A stretch of DNA of 64,000 nt from contig NZ_BBUZ01000030.1 in NCBI RefSeq assembly GCF_001417735.1, forward strand, positions 124,001-188,000, written 5' to 3'. Position 1 is the first letter of the stretch; the number at the start of each line of letters is the position of its first letter. A model generated the notes under the pieces. That model saw nothing but the letters and a program-made list of their open reading frames with translations. It was not told where the DNA came from and ran no database searches. This document shows positions 8,717 to 16,187 of this stretch, piece after piece. This stretch comes from Streptomyces sp. NBRC 110028. GTDB taxonomy: Bacteria; Actinomycetota; Actinomycetes; Streptomycetales; Streptomycetaceae. The position numbers and the translations under genes were made by a program.

Positions 8717-8767
8717 AGGTTTGAAGGTAGCAGCGCCCGGCGCACAGCGGGAGGGTGAGAAGGGGCC

Positions 8768-9574
8768 ATGGCCGTCTCCATCGACCTGTCCGGCCGCGTC
8801 GCCGTCGTCACCGGCGGCACCCGCGGCGTCGGCGCGGGCATCACCCGGGCCCTGCTCGCGGCGGGCGCCGAGGTCGCTGTCTGCGCCCGCCGCCCACCGG
8901 ACCACCCGGTCACGGCCGCCGGGCGCACGGCCCGCTTCCGGCCGCTGGACGTGCGGGACCCGGCAGCCGTCCCGGACTTCTTCGCCTGGGTGCGCGAGAC
9001 GTACGGCCGCCTGGACGTCCTGGTCAACAACGCCGGAGGCAGTCCGTACGGGCTGTTCGCCGACTCCGGCCCGCGCCGCGCCGCACGGATCGTCGAACTG
9101 AACCTGACCGCCCCGATGACGGTCGCCCTCGGTGCCCACGAGGTGATGCGCGATCAGGACGGCGGCGGATCGATGGTGATGATCGGCAGCGTCAGCGGCA
9201 CCCGCCCCTCGCCGGGCACGGCCGCCTACGGAGCCGCCAAGGCGGGCCTGGACAACCTCGCCCGCACCCTCGCCGTGGAATGGGCCCCCGCGATCCGGGT
9301 CAACACCCTGGTCCTCGGCATGGTCCACACCGAACTCGCGCCTCTGCACTACGGCGACGCCACCGGTGTGGCCGCCGTGTCCCGCACCGTGCCGCTGGGC
9401 CGCCTCGCCGCCCCGGCGGAGGCCGGTGACGCGTGCGTCTTCCTCGCCTCGGACCTCGCGGCCTACATCACCGGCGCGAGCCTGGCCGTCCACGGCGGCG
9501 GAGAGCGCCCGGCGTTCCTGGCGGCGGCGCAGCCGCCGGCCGACGCACCATCCGCAGAAGGAGGAGCAGGATGA
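8768..9574 (+). CDS. SDR-family oxidoreductase (Rv3549c-type, steroid locus)
   Basis: A 268-residue classical short-chain dehydrogenase/reductase. The dinucleotide-binding motif TGGTRGVGAG lies at about residues 15-24, NNAGG near residue 92, and the catalytic YxxxK as YGAAK near residue 157. A proline/alanine-rich tail follows the fold. It is the first gene of the rightward unit facing echA20, the same position held by Rv3549c in Mycobacterium tuberculosis. Its substrate is presumably a ring-opened steroid CoA thioester or hydroxy intermediate, but this is inferred from context. The ATG at 8768 lies seven bases after a GAGAAGGGG ribosome binding site, and the stop overlaps the next start (ATGA). 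Confidence 0.82.
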   Translation: MAVSIDLSGRVAVVTGGTRGVGAGITRALLAAGAEVAVCARRPPDHPVTAAGRTARFRPLDVRDPAAVPDFFAWVRETYGRLDVLVNNAGGSPYGLFADSGPRRAARIVELNLTAPMTVALGAHEVMRDQDGGGSMVMIGSVSGTRPSPGTAAYGAAKAGLDNLARTLAVEWAPAIRVNTLVLGMVHTELAPLHYGDATGVAAVSRTVPLGRLAAPAEAGDACVFLASDLAAYITGASLAVHGGGERPAFLAAAQPPADAPSAEGGAG

Positions 9575-10485
9575 CAGGCATCTGCACCGGACGCGTCGCC
9601 GTCGTCACCGGTGCCGGCCGCGGCCTCGGCCGGGCGCACGCGCTCGCCTTCGCCGCCGAGGGCGCCCGGCTCGTCGTGAACGATCTCGGCGTCGGGCCGG
9701 ACGGCGCCGGGGAGTCCTCGGGCCCCGCCCAGGAGGTGGTCGAGGAGATCCGGGCCCACGGCGGCCGGGCCGTGGCCCACGCGGGCGACATCGCCACCGC
9801 CGACGGCGCGGCCTCCCTCGTGGCCACCGCCCTCGACGCCTACGGGCGGCTCGACACCCTCGTCAACAACGCCGGATTCCTCCGCGACCGCATGCTCGTC
9901 AACCTCGGCGAGGACGACTGGGACGCCGTGATCCGCGTCCACCTCAAGGGGCACTTCCTGCCCCTCAAACACGCCGCGGCGCACTGGCGCGCCGAGGCGA
10001 AGGCGGGCCGCACCCCCACCGCGCGGGTGATCAACACCAGCTCCGGGGCCGGACTGCTGGGGAGCGTCGGGCAGGGCAACTACGCGGCCGCCAAGGCCGG
10101 GATCGTCGGCCTCACCCTCGTCGCCGCCGCCGAGCTGGGCCGCTACGGGATCCAGGTCAACGCCGTCGCCCCGGCGGCCCGCACCCGCATGACGGAGTCG
10201 GCCTTCGCCGAGACCATGGCGGCCCCCGACGAGCCCGGCGCGTTCGACGCGATGGCGCCCGGCAACGTCTCCCCGCTCGTCGTCTGGCTCGGCTCCGCCG
10301 CCTGCGCCGGGGTCACCGGACGGGTCTTCGAGGCCGAGGCCGGGCGGATCACCGTCATGGAGGGCTGGCGGCCCGGGCCGACCGCCGACAAGGGCGCCCG
10401 CTGGACCCCGGCCGAGGCAGGCGAGGCCGCGGCGACACTGCTCGCCGGTGCCCGGCCGCCGGGGCCGGTGTACGGGGCCTCCTGA
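9571..10485 (+). CDS. SDR-family oxidoreductase (Rv3548c-type, steroid locus)
   Basis: A 304-residue SDR. Motifs in order: TGAGRGLGRAHALAFAAEGA (about residues 12-31), VVNDLGVG, NNAGFLRDRM (about 100-109), serine in INTSSGAG, and the catalytic YxxxK as YAAAK. The longer length and the VVNDLGVG segment resemble the hydroxyacyl-CoA dehydrogenase (HSD17B4-type) branch of the family. The ATG at 9571 overlaps the previous stop and has GGAGGAG upstream, so the two SDR genes are translationally coupled. It probably oxidises a 3-hydroxyacyl-CoA intermediate of the ring C/D pathway, an inference from position equivalent to Rv3548c. Only 12 bp separate its stop from the convergent SGNH hydrolase gene. 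Confidence 0.82.
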   Translation: MTGICTGRVAVVTGAGRGLGRAHALAFAAEGARLVVNDLGVGPDGAGESSGPAQEVVEEIRAHGGRAVAHAGDIATADGAASLVATALDAYGRLDTLVNNAGFLRDRMLVNLGEDDWDAVIRVHLKGHFLPLKHAAAHWRAEAKAGRTPTARVINTSSGAGLLGSVGQGNYAAAKAGIVGLTLVAAAELGRYGIQVNAVAPAARTRMTESAFAETMAAPDEPGAFDAMAPGNVSPLVVWLGSAACAGVTGRVFEAEAGRITVMEGWRPGPTADKGARWTPAEAGEAAATLLAGARPPGPVYGAS

Positions 10486-10497
10486 CGCGCCCGCGCC

Positions 10498-11571
10498 TCA
10501 GGGCACGCATCCGGCGCGCCGCAGCACCGTCAGAAACCGGGAGGCGAAGACCGGGTGACCATCGGCCGAGGGGTGCAGCCGGTCCAGCCCCTCCGGCTCC
10601 AGCAGCAGCCGCGCGCAGCTGGGCCCGAACACCTGCGGACCGTGGACGTAAGTCAGGTTCTTGTCGCCGTGGTCGCGCAGCAGCGCCACGGCCCGCCGTA
10701 TGTGCGCCCGGCACTCGCGCATCGTCATCCCCGACGGCCCGGGCACCTCCTCCCGCTCGGGCGCGGTGATGGTCGACATCACGGCGAACGGGGTGTCGGG
10801 GTGCCCCTCCCGTACGGTGCGCACGAAGCCGACGAGCGCCGAGGCGAGCGCGTCGCGGTTGTGACTGCCGAGCGCCTGGATGTTGATGCCGACGCAGACG
10901 GTGAGCAGCTCGGCCGGAAGGTCCCGCATCAGCCGCGCCGTCATCGGCTGGAGGCAGCAGGCCGCCCCGAGGGCCAGCGAGGTCAGGTCCCAGCCGGCGC
11001 GGCGCGCCACCAGGGCGGCCCAGGTACGACTCGGCGACGCGGCCCCGCGCCCCTGCGAGATGGAGCTGCCGAAGTGGACCCAGCGCGGCCGCCGCTCCGC
11101 GCTGCCGCGGCTCTCGGGCTCGACGGCCGAACCTGCCTCCAGGGTCAGCCCCCGCAGCCGGAACTGGTGGTAGTACGGCAGCCACAGCTCGACCGCCGTC
11201 ATGCGCCCCGGCAGCCCCTCGATCCGGACCTCCGCGTCCCCGCCGTGCGTCTCCAGAGGGGCCGTGGCCGTCCGCCGCCCGTCGCACACCACGTCGAGCC
11301 GGGCCCGCTCCTCGGGTCCGTTCAGCTGCGGCGGCGGATCGGCCTGGTAGCGGCAGACGAGCGAGGAGCTGTCGGTGCGCAGGGTCACCCGCACCCCGGA
11401 CGGCATCGCGGCCCGCCCCAGTCCGCCCTCGGGGAGGTACAGCGCGGCGTCCTCGTACGGCAGCCGCCAGGGCGCGGTCCATCCGGGGCCGCGCTGGAGG
11501 GACACCGCGCCCCGGTAGGTCAGGCGCGGATCGTCGTCACCGATGTCGAGCGGGGCGGGCCGGTCATGCAT
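10498..11571 (-). CDS. SGNH/GDSL-family hydrolase
   Basis: A 357-residue protein from the ATG at 11571; an in-frame start 11 codons further upstream is also possible. An N-terminal beta-rich region of about 150 residues precedes an SGNH domain. The nucleophile block is HFGSSISQGRG (GSS instead of the classical GDS), the oxyanion block is VGIN, and the catalytic Asp/His block is DRLHPSADGH near the C-terminus. No signal peptide is visible, so it is probably intracellular. This two-domain layout is common for Streptomyces lipase/esterase-like carbohydrate deacetylases, but no substrate can be assigned. It runs convergently with the steroid-locus SDR genes and shows no clear functional link to them. 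Confidence 0.8.
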   Translation of the reverse strand: MHDRPAPLDIGDDDPRLTYRGAVSLQRGPGWTAPWRLPYEDAALYLPEGGLGRAAMPSGVRVTLRTDSSSLVCRYQADPPPQLNGPEERARLDVVCDGRRTATAPLETHGGDAEVRIEGLPGRMTAVELWLPYYHQFRLRGLTLEAGSAVEPESRGSAERRPRWVHFGSSISQGRGAASPSRTWAALVARRAGWDLTSLALGAACCLQPMTARLMRDLPAELLTVCVGINIQALGSHNRDALASALVGFVRTVREGHPDTPFAVMSTITAPEREEVPGPSGMTMRECRAHIRRAVALLRDHGDKNLTYVHGPQVFGPSCARLLLEPEGLDRLHPSADGHPVFASRFLTVLRRAGCVP

Positions 11572-11623
11572 GACAGGGAGTCTGGCACGCCCCACCGACA
11601 CCACAGGCAGCAGCGAACCCGGC

Positions 11624-12826
11624 TCAGATGCTGATGCCGTGGGCGCGCAGATAGCTCAGCGGGTCGATGTCCGATCCGTAGGCGGGCCCGGTGCGCACCT
11701 CGAAGTGCAGATGCGGGCCGGTGGTGTTCCCGGTCGAGCCCGAACGGCCGATCTGCTGGCCGACGTTGACGCCCTGTCCGGCCCGCACCGACAGCTGGGA
11801 CAGGTGCGCGTACTGGCTGTACTTGCCGTCCGGGTGCCGGATGACCACCTCGTAGCCGTACGCGTCCGCCCAGCCCGCCGAGACCACCTGGCCCGTGGCC
11901 ATGGCCTTCACCGAGGTGCCGACCCCCACGGGGAAGTCGATGCCGGTGTGATGGCCGCTCGACCAGCTGGACCCGGACGCCCGGTACGAGGTGGTGGGGC
12001 TGACGCCGCTCACCGGGGCGGTGAAACCGGTGGCGGCGGCGGGCTTCGCGGCGGACTTGCCCGAGCGCCGCTCGGCGTGGTGAGCCTTGGCCTTCGCCTT
12101 GGCCTGGGCTCTGGGCTTGGCCTGGGCCTTCGCTTCGGGCTCGGCCTTCGGCGCGGCCGTGGCCCCGCTCAGGGAGAGCTTCTGGCCGGGGAAGATCAGG
12201 TCGGGGTCGGAGCCCACCGTCGCGCGGTTGTTCTCGTAGAGCGCCTGCCAGCCGCCGCGCACATCCTGCGTGTCGGCGATCCGGGACAGGGTGTCGCCGT
12301 CCACGACCACATACGGGCCGGACTTCGTGGTCGCGTTGCCCGGCAGGCTGGTGGGCGTCGGCTTGCTGTGCCGCACCCGCTCGGCGGTGCTCGCACTCTC
12401 CTTGGCCACCGTCTTGACGATCTTCGGGGCGCTCTGCGGCACGGCGCCGCCCTGCGCCAGACCGGCCTTCCCCGAGCACACCGGCCAGGCCCGCGGCCCC
12501 TGGGCGTCGAGCACCTTCTCGGCGACGGCGATCTGCTGGTCCTTGGTGGCCAGATCGGCCCGCGCCGCGTAGGCGGTGCCGCCGTACGCCTCCCAGGTGC
12601 TCTGGGTGAACTGCAACCCGCCGTAGAAGCCGTTCCCGCTGTTGATGTCCCAGTTGTTCGTGGACTCGCACTGGGCGACCTTGTCCCAGGTCTGGCTGGA
12701 GGCGGCGTTCGCGCCCGCGGCGGCGACGAGGGGAAGTGCGATGCCGGCGCCGCCCGCCGTGACGCTCAGCGAGGCACGGGAGATGCGGTTGGGCTTGTAA
12801 CGGCGGTGGCGTCCCCGTAAGGGCAT
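11624..12826 (-). CDS. secreted Rpf-LysM-M23 muralytic protein
   Basis: A 400-residue exported cell-wall protein with three modules. After a signal sequence (ASLSVTAGGAGIALPLVAAA, residues 17-36) comes a transglycosylase-like Rpf domain with WDKVAQCESTNNWDIN, carrying the catalytic glutamate, and FYGGLQFTQSTWEAYGG. A LysM peptidoglycan-binding domain follows (VVDGDTLSRIADT to DLIFPGQKLSL). After an Ala/Lys-rich linker (about residues 235-275) comes an M23 peptidase domain with GIDFPVG and HLHFEVRTGP. One chain therefore has glycan-cleaving, binding and peptide-cleaving modules. Rpf proteins promote exit from dormancy and spore germination in actinobacteria. The ATG at 12826 follows AGAAGGAG. 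The layout resembles RpfD-type Streptomyces proteins. Confidence 0.88.
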   Translation of the reverse strand: MPLRGRHRRYKPNRISRASLSVTAGGAGIALPLVAAAGANAASSQTWDKVAQCESTNNWDINSGNGFYGGLQFTQSTWEAYGGTAYAARADLATKDQQIAVAEKVLDAQGPRAWPVCSGKAGLAQGGAVPQSAPKIVKTVAKESASTAERVRHSKPTPTSLPGNATTKSGPYVVVDGDTLSRIADTQDVRGGWQALYENNRATVGSDPDLIFPGQKLSLSGATAAPKAEPEAKAQAKPRAQAKAKAKAHHAERRSGKSAAKPAAATGFTAPVSGVSPTTSYRASGSSWSSGHHTGIDFPVGVGTSVKAMATGQVVSAGWADAYGYEVVIRHPDGKYSQYAHLSQLSVRAGQGVNVGQQIGRSGSTGNTTGPHLHFEVRTGPAYGSDIDPLSYLRAHGISI

Positions 12827-12940
12827 GGACGGCTCCTTCTCCTGCTGCCTGTGAGGTGCTGCCCGTGAGGCGGGCTGCCGAAGCGGGCCAAACATAAGGG
12901 GCCCGATTTGGCCACAACAAGAGGGAGTTCACCCCGGAAA

Positions 12941-12969
12941 AGGGCCACAGCGCGCTGTGCTGCGGCCCT
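12941..12969. terminator. GC-rich nested hairpin between egtD and the Rpf gene
   Basis: A perfect 14-bp palindrome CACAGCGCGCTGTG (12946-12959) sits inside AGGGCC/GGCCCT arms. On the minus strand the structure is followed by TTTTCC. It lies 100 bp downstream of the egtD stop and upstream of the Rpf gene, which suits a terminator for the egt operon. Because it falls between the CRP-type site and the Rpf start, it might instead be a leader structure of the Rpf transcript. Confidence 0.5.
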
Positions 12970-12979
12970 CTTCCGATGG

Positions 12980-12995
12980 TGTGATGTGCATCACA
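12980..12995. promoter_or_regulatory. CRP-type palindromic site upstream of the Rpf gene
   Basis: TGTGATGTGCATCACA contains both CRP half-sites, TGTGA and TCACA, separated by the standard six bases. It lies about 155 bp upstream of the Rpf ATG, in a stretch whose only downstream minus-strand target is that gene. The other flank is the 3' end of egtD. Streptomyces encode a cAMP receptor protein important in germination, and mycobacterial CRP controls rpfA, so regulation of this gene by Crp is plausible. No promoter boxes could be placed with confidence. Confidence 0.6.
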
Positions 12996-13068
12996 TGATT
13001 TCGGTCGGTGGTTCAAGTGGAACACAGGGTGACGGGCAGGTGAGGCCGTGTCACATCGGTTCCACCTG

Positions 13069-14034
13069 TCACACCCGTACCGCCAGCGACAGCGCGAAGC
13101 GGCCCTCGGCGTCGGTCCACCAGCGCCGTGACTCCAGCCCCGCGGCCGCCAGTTCGGCGCGCACCTTCTCCTCCCGGAACTTCGCGGACACCTCGGTACG
13201 GACCTCCTCCCCGGCCGCGAAGGACACCGCCAGATCCAGCGCGGGGATCTTCACGGTGAGGTCCTTGCGCGCCCGCAGCCGCATCTCGATCCACTCCCGC
13301 CCGGCGTCCCACACCGCCACATGGTCGAAGTCCGCGGGGTCCAGCTCGGCGCCCAGTTCGCGGTCCAGCACCCTGAGCACGTTCTTGTTGAACTCCGCGG
13401 TGACGCCCTGCGCGTCGTCGTACGCGGCGACGAGCGTGGCCTCGTCCTTGACCAGGTCGGTGCCCAGCAGCAGCGCGTCACCCGGCGCCAGCAGGGCGCT
13501 CACCGAGGCCAGGAACTCCGCCCGCTCGGGCGGCAGCAGATTGCCGATCGTGCCGCCCAGGAACGCCAGCAGGCGCGGCCCCGGGATGTCGTCGGGCAGC
13601 GTGAGCCCGCCGAGGAAGTCGGCGACCAGCGCGTGCACGGTCAGCTCCGGATGCTCGGCGAGCAGGGCGTGCCCGGCCGCTTCCAGGGCGCTCTCGCTGA
13701 CATCCACCGGAACGTAGACGTGCAGATCCGGCAGCGCCTCGATCAGATGACGGGTCTTCTCGGAGGACCCGGAGCCCAGTTCGATCAGGGTCCGGGCGCC
13801 GGTGGCGTCCGCGATCTCCGCCGCGCGCGCGATCAGGATCTCCCGCTCCGCGCGCGTCGGGTAGTACTCGGGCAGCCGGGTGATCTCCTCGAAGAGTTCG
13901 CTGCCGCGGGCGTCGTAGAACCACTTCGGCGGCAGCTGTTTGGGGGTTCGGGTCAGCCCCTCGGCGACATCGGTGCGCAGGGCCGCGGCCGTGGCGTCGG
14001 CGGGCAGGGTGCGGGTGACGGTGAAGGGGCTCAC
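13069..14034 (-). CDS. egtD: L-histidine N(alpha)-methyltransferase EgtD
   Basis: A 321-residue SAM-dependent methyltransferase that trimethylates histidine to hercynine, the first step of ergothioneine synthesis. The N-terminal QLPPKWFYDARGSELFEEIT is characteristic of EgtD. The SAM motif is LIELGSGSSEKTRHLIEAL (about residues 81-99), followed by VDVSESAL and FLGGTIGNL. The GTG start at 14032-14034 overlaps the egtC stop (GTGA). Length and motifs match the family fully. It is the last gene of the leftward egtA-egtB-egtC-egtD run, and a hairpin lies about 100 bp beyond its stop. Confidence 0.95.
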   Translation of the reverse strand: MSPFTVTRTLPADATAAALRTDVAEGLTRTPKQLPPKWFYDARGSELFEEITRLPEYYPTRAEREILIARAAEIADATGARTLIELGSGSSEKTRHLIEALPDLHVYVPVDVSESALEAAGHALLAEHPELTVHALVADFLGGLTLPDDIPGPRLLAFLGGTIGNLLPPERAEFLASVSALLAPGDALLLGTDLVKDEATLVAAYDDAQGVTAEFNKNVLRVLDRELGAELDPADFDHVAVWDAGREWIEMRLRARKDLTVKIPALDLAVSFAAGEEVRTEVSAKFREEKVRAELAAAGLESRRWWTDAEGRFALSLAVRV

Positions 14035-14786
14035 GCGGAACCCTCCTTGAGTGCGGTGAGGAGTACATCGGTGCGGGTGGCGGTGAGCAGCGTGCGGTCG
14101 GGGACCTCGGTCCACTGCGGATCGTCGTCGTACGGCTCGGAGGCGACCACGACCGCGCTGTCCGGGCCGGTCAGGTACCACAGCGTGTCGCCCCAGGCGG
14201 TGGCGGCGATCGTCTCGCCGTCCATGAGCAGCAGGTTGAGCCGCGAACCGGGGGCGGCGGCGGCCACCGCCTCGGTGGTCCGGGCCAGCGCCTCGCCCGG
14301 CTCGTGGCCCAGCCGCAACGCGTGCAGCGTCAGCGCCCAGACCAGCGCCGAGTCGCAGCGCGCCTCCAGACCGAGCAGATCGGCGGGCGGCAGGGACGTG
14401 GCGAGCCCCGCGAGCGTGTGCGGCCAGCCGCGGACGGCCCCGTTGTGGCTGAACAGCCAGGCGCCGGAGGCGAAGGGCGAGGCGCCCGCCTCGCCGTCGG
14501 CGCTCGCCTCGGTGGCGTCCCGCACCGCCCCCATCAGCGCCTCGGCGCGTACCACCCGGGCGAGATCGGCGAACGACAGATCGCCCCAGACGGGCCCGGC
14601 GCGCCGGTAGCGCGCGGGCACCGGGTCGCCCGGGGCGTACCAGCCGACGCCGAACCCGTCGGCGTTGACGGTGCCGTGCGCCTGCCGCCGCGGCGCCCAG
14701 GACTGGGTGAACAGGCTGTGCTCCGGCGCGATGACGACCTCGCCGATGGGCCTCTCGGGCCCCAGGTACGCCAGATGCCTACACAC
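14031..14786 (-). CDS. egtC: gamma-glutamyl-hercynylcysteine sulfoxide hydrolase EgtC
   Basis: A 251-residue class II (Ntn) glutamine amidotransferase-like amidase. It removes the glutamyl group from gamma-glutamyl-hercynylcysteine sulfoxide. The GTG start places the catalytic cysteine at position 2 (MCRHLAYLGP), as required after methionine removal. NADGFGVGWYA (about residue 42) and LFSHNGAVRGW (about residue 110) are conserved Ntn amidotransferase blocks. It is coupled to egtD by a GTGA overlap and follows egtB after 66 bp with no evident promoter. Confidence 0.94.
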   Translation of the reverse strand: MCRHLAYLGPERPIGEVVIAPEHSLFTQSWAPRRQAHGTVNADGFGVGWYAPGDPVPARYRRAGPVWGDLSFADLARVVRAEALMGAVRDATEASADGEAGASPFASGAWLFSHNGAVRGWPHTLAGLATSLPPADLLGLEARCDSALVWALTLHALRLGHEPGEALARTTEAVAAAAPGSRLNLLLMDGETIAATAWGDTLWYLTGPDSAVVVASEPYDDDPQWTEVPDRTLLTATRTDVLLTALKEGSA

Positions 14787-14852
14787 CGGCGCCCCCGGTG
14801 AGCCCCCGCGTACCCGCCGCCCGCCGTCGCGTTCCGGCGCGCCGGCGCGCGC

Positions 14853-16187
14853 TCATGAGGCCTCCGCCGGGGACGCGTCGCGGGCGGTGCGGAAGCCCGA
14901 GAAGATCTGGCGACGGATCGGCAGGTCCCAGTTGCGGAACGTGCCGCGGCAGGCGACCGCGTCCACGGCGAAGGAGCCGCCGCGCAGCACCTTGTACGCG
15001 GGCCCGAAGAAGACCTGTGAGTACTCGGGGTAGGGGAAGACGGTGAAGCCCGGGTAGGGCAGGAAATCGCTCGACGTCCACTCCCACACGTCCCCGATCA
15101 GCTGCCGTACGCCCAGCGGGGAGGCGCCCCGCGGATAGCTGCCCGCCGGCGCGGGCCGCAGATGGCGCTGGCCCAGGTTGGCGTGGTCGGGGGTGGGGTC
15201 CGTGTCGCCCCAGGGGTAGCGCCGGGACCGGCCGCTGCCGGGGTCGTGGCGGGCGGCCTTCTCCCACTCCTCCTCGGTGGGCAGCCGGCGCCCGGCCCAG
15301 CGGGCGTAGGCATCCGCCTCGTACCAGCTCACATGGACCACCGGCTCCTTCGGCGGCACCGGCTCGGTCACCCCGAAGCGCCGGCGCAGCCACTGGCCGC
15401 CCTCGCGCCGCCAGAACAGCGGGGCGTCCAAGGCCTGCTCCTGCACGTGGGCCCAGCCCTCGGCGGTCCACCAGCGCCGCTCGGTGTAGCCGCCGTCGGC
15501 GATGAAGTGCGCGTACGCGCCGTTGGTCACCGGGGTGGTGTCGATGAAGAACGGCGGCACCAGCCGGTGGTGGGCTGGGCGCTCGTTGTCCAGCGCCCAG
15601 GGCTCGGACGAGGTGCCCATGGTGAACGGGCCGCCGGGGACCAGCACCTCGTCCGGCAGGGCGCCGCCGGAGGTGTCGGGCGGCGGCGGGGCGGTGAGGG
15701 CGGCCGGGCCGCGGCGCAGCTGATGGGTGATGAGCATCGTCTCGTCGTGCTGCTGCTCATGCTGCGCGATCATGCCGAAGGCGAAGGCCGCGTCGACGAG
15801 CGGGGCACCGCGCAGCTCGCTGCGCTCCAGGACGTCGAGCACCCGGTCGCGGACGTCCGCGACATAGCCGCGGGCCTCGGCGGGCGCCAGCAGCGGCAGC
15901 GTGGGGCGCGTCGCGCGCGGATGCTCGAACGCGTCGTACACCGAGTCGATCTCGGGGCGCAGGGCGTCCTGGCCGCCGACGGCGCGCAGCAGCCACTGCT
16001 CCTCCTGGTTGCCGATGTGCGCCAGGTCCCAGACCAGCGGCGACATCAGCGGGGAGTGCTGGGCGGTGAGGTCGTGTTCGTCCACGCAGGTGGTGAGGGT
16101 GTGGGTACGGTCGCGCGCGGTACGCAGAACCGATTCGGCGCGCTGCCGCAGCGTCTCGGGGTCGAATGCGGGGCCGGAAGCGGTCAT
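14853..16187 (-). CDS. egtB: hercynine oxygenase EgtB
   Basis: A 444-residue non-haem iron sulfoxide synthase that joins hercynine to gamma-glutamylcysteine using oxygen. An N-terminal DinB-like domain carries the iron ligands: DLAHIGNQEEQW (about residues 54-65) and the HxxxHxE motif in QHEQQHDE (about 142-149). The C-terminal formylglycine-generating-enzyme-like domain spans from VPGGPFTMGTS to FRTARDASP and includes SWYEADAYARWAGRRLPTEE. The ATG at 16187 has AGGAGG upstream and overlaps the egtA stop (ATGA). All features match the actinobacterial enzyme. Confidence 0.95.
   Translation of the reverse strand: MTASGPAFDPETLRQRAESVLRTARDRTHTLTTCVDEHDLTAQHSPLMSPLVWDLAHIGNQEEQWLLRAVGGQDALRPEIDSVYDAFEHPRATRPTLPLLAPAEARGYVADVRDRVLDVLERSELRGAPLVDAAFAFGMIAQHEQQHDETMLITHQLRRGPAALTAPPPPDTSGGALPDEVLVPGGPFTMGTSSEPWALDNERPAHHRLVPPFFIDTTPVTNGAYAHFIADGGYTERRWWTAEGWAHVQEQALDAPLFWRREGGQWLRRRFGVTEPVPPKEPVVHVSWYEADAYARWAGRRLPTEEEWEKAARHDPGSGRSRRYPWGDTDPTPDHANLGQRHLRPAPAGSYPRGASPLGVRQLIGDVWEWTSSDFLPYPGFTVFPYPEYSQVFFGPAYKVLRGGSFAVDAVACRGTFRNWDLPIRRQIFSGFRTARDASPAEAS

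Noticed and set aside
12827..13068. A c-di-AMP (ydaO-type) riboswitch before the Rpf gene, as known for Streptomyces rpfA
   Set aside because: The leader is short and I could not identify the conserved ydaO motif blocks; only a simple nested hairpin is visible.
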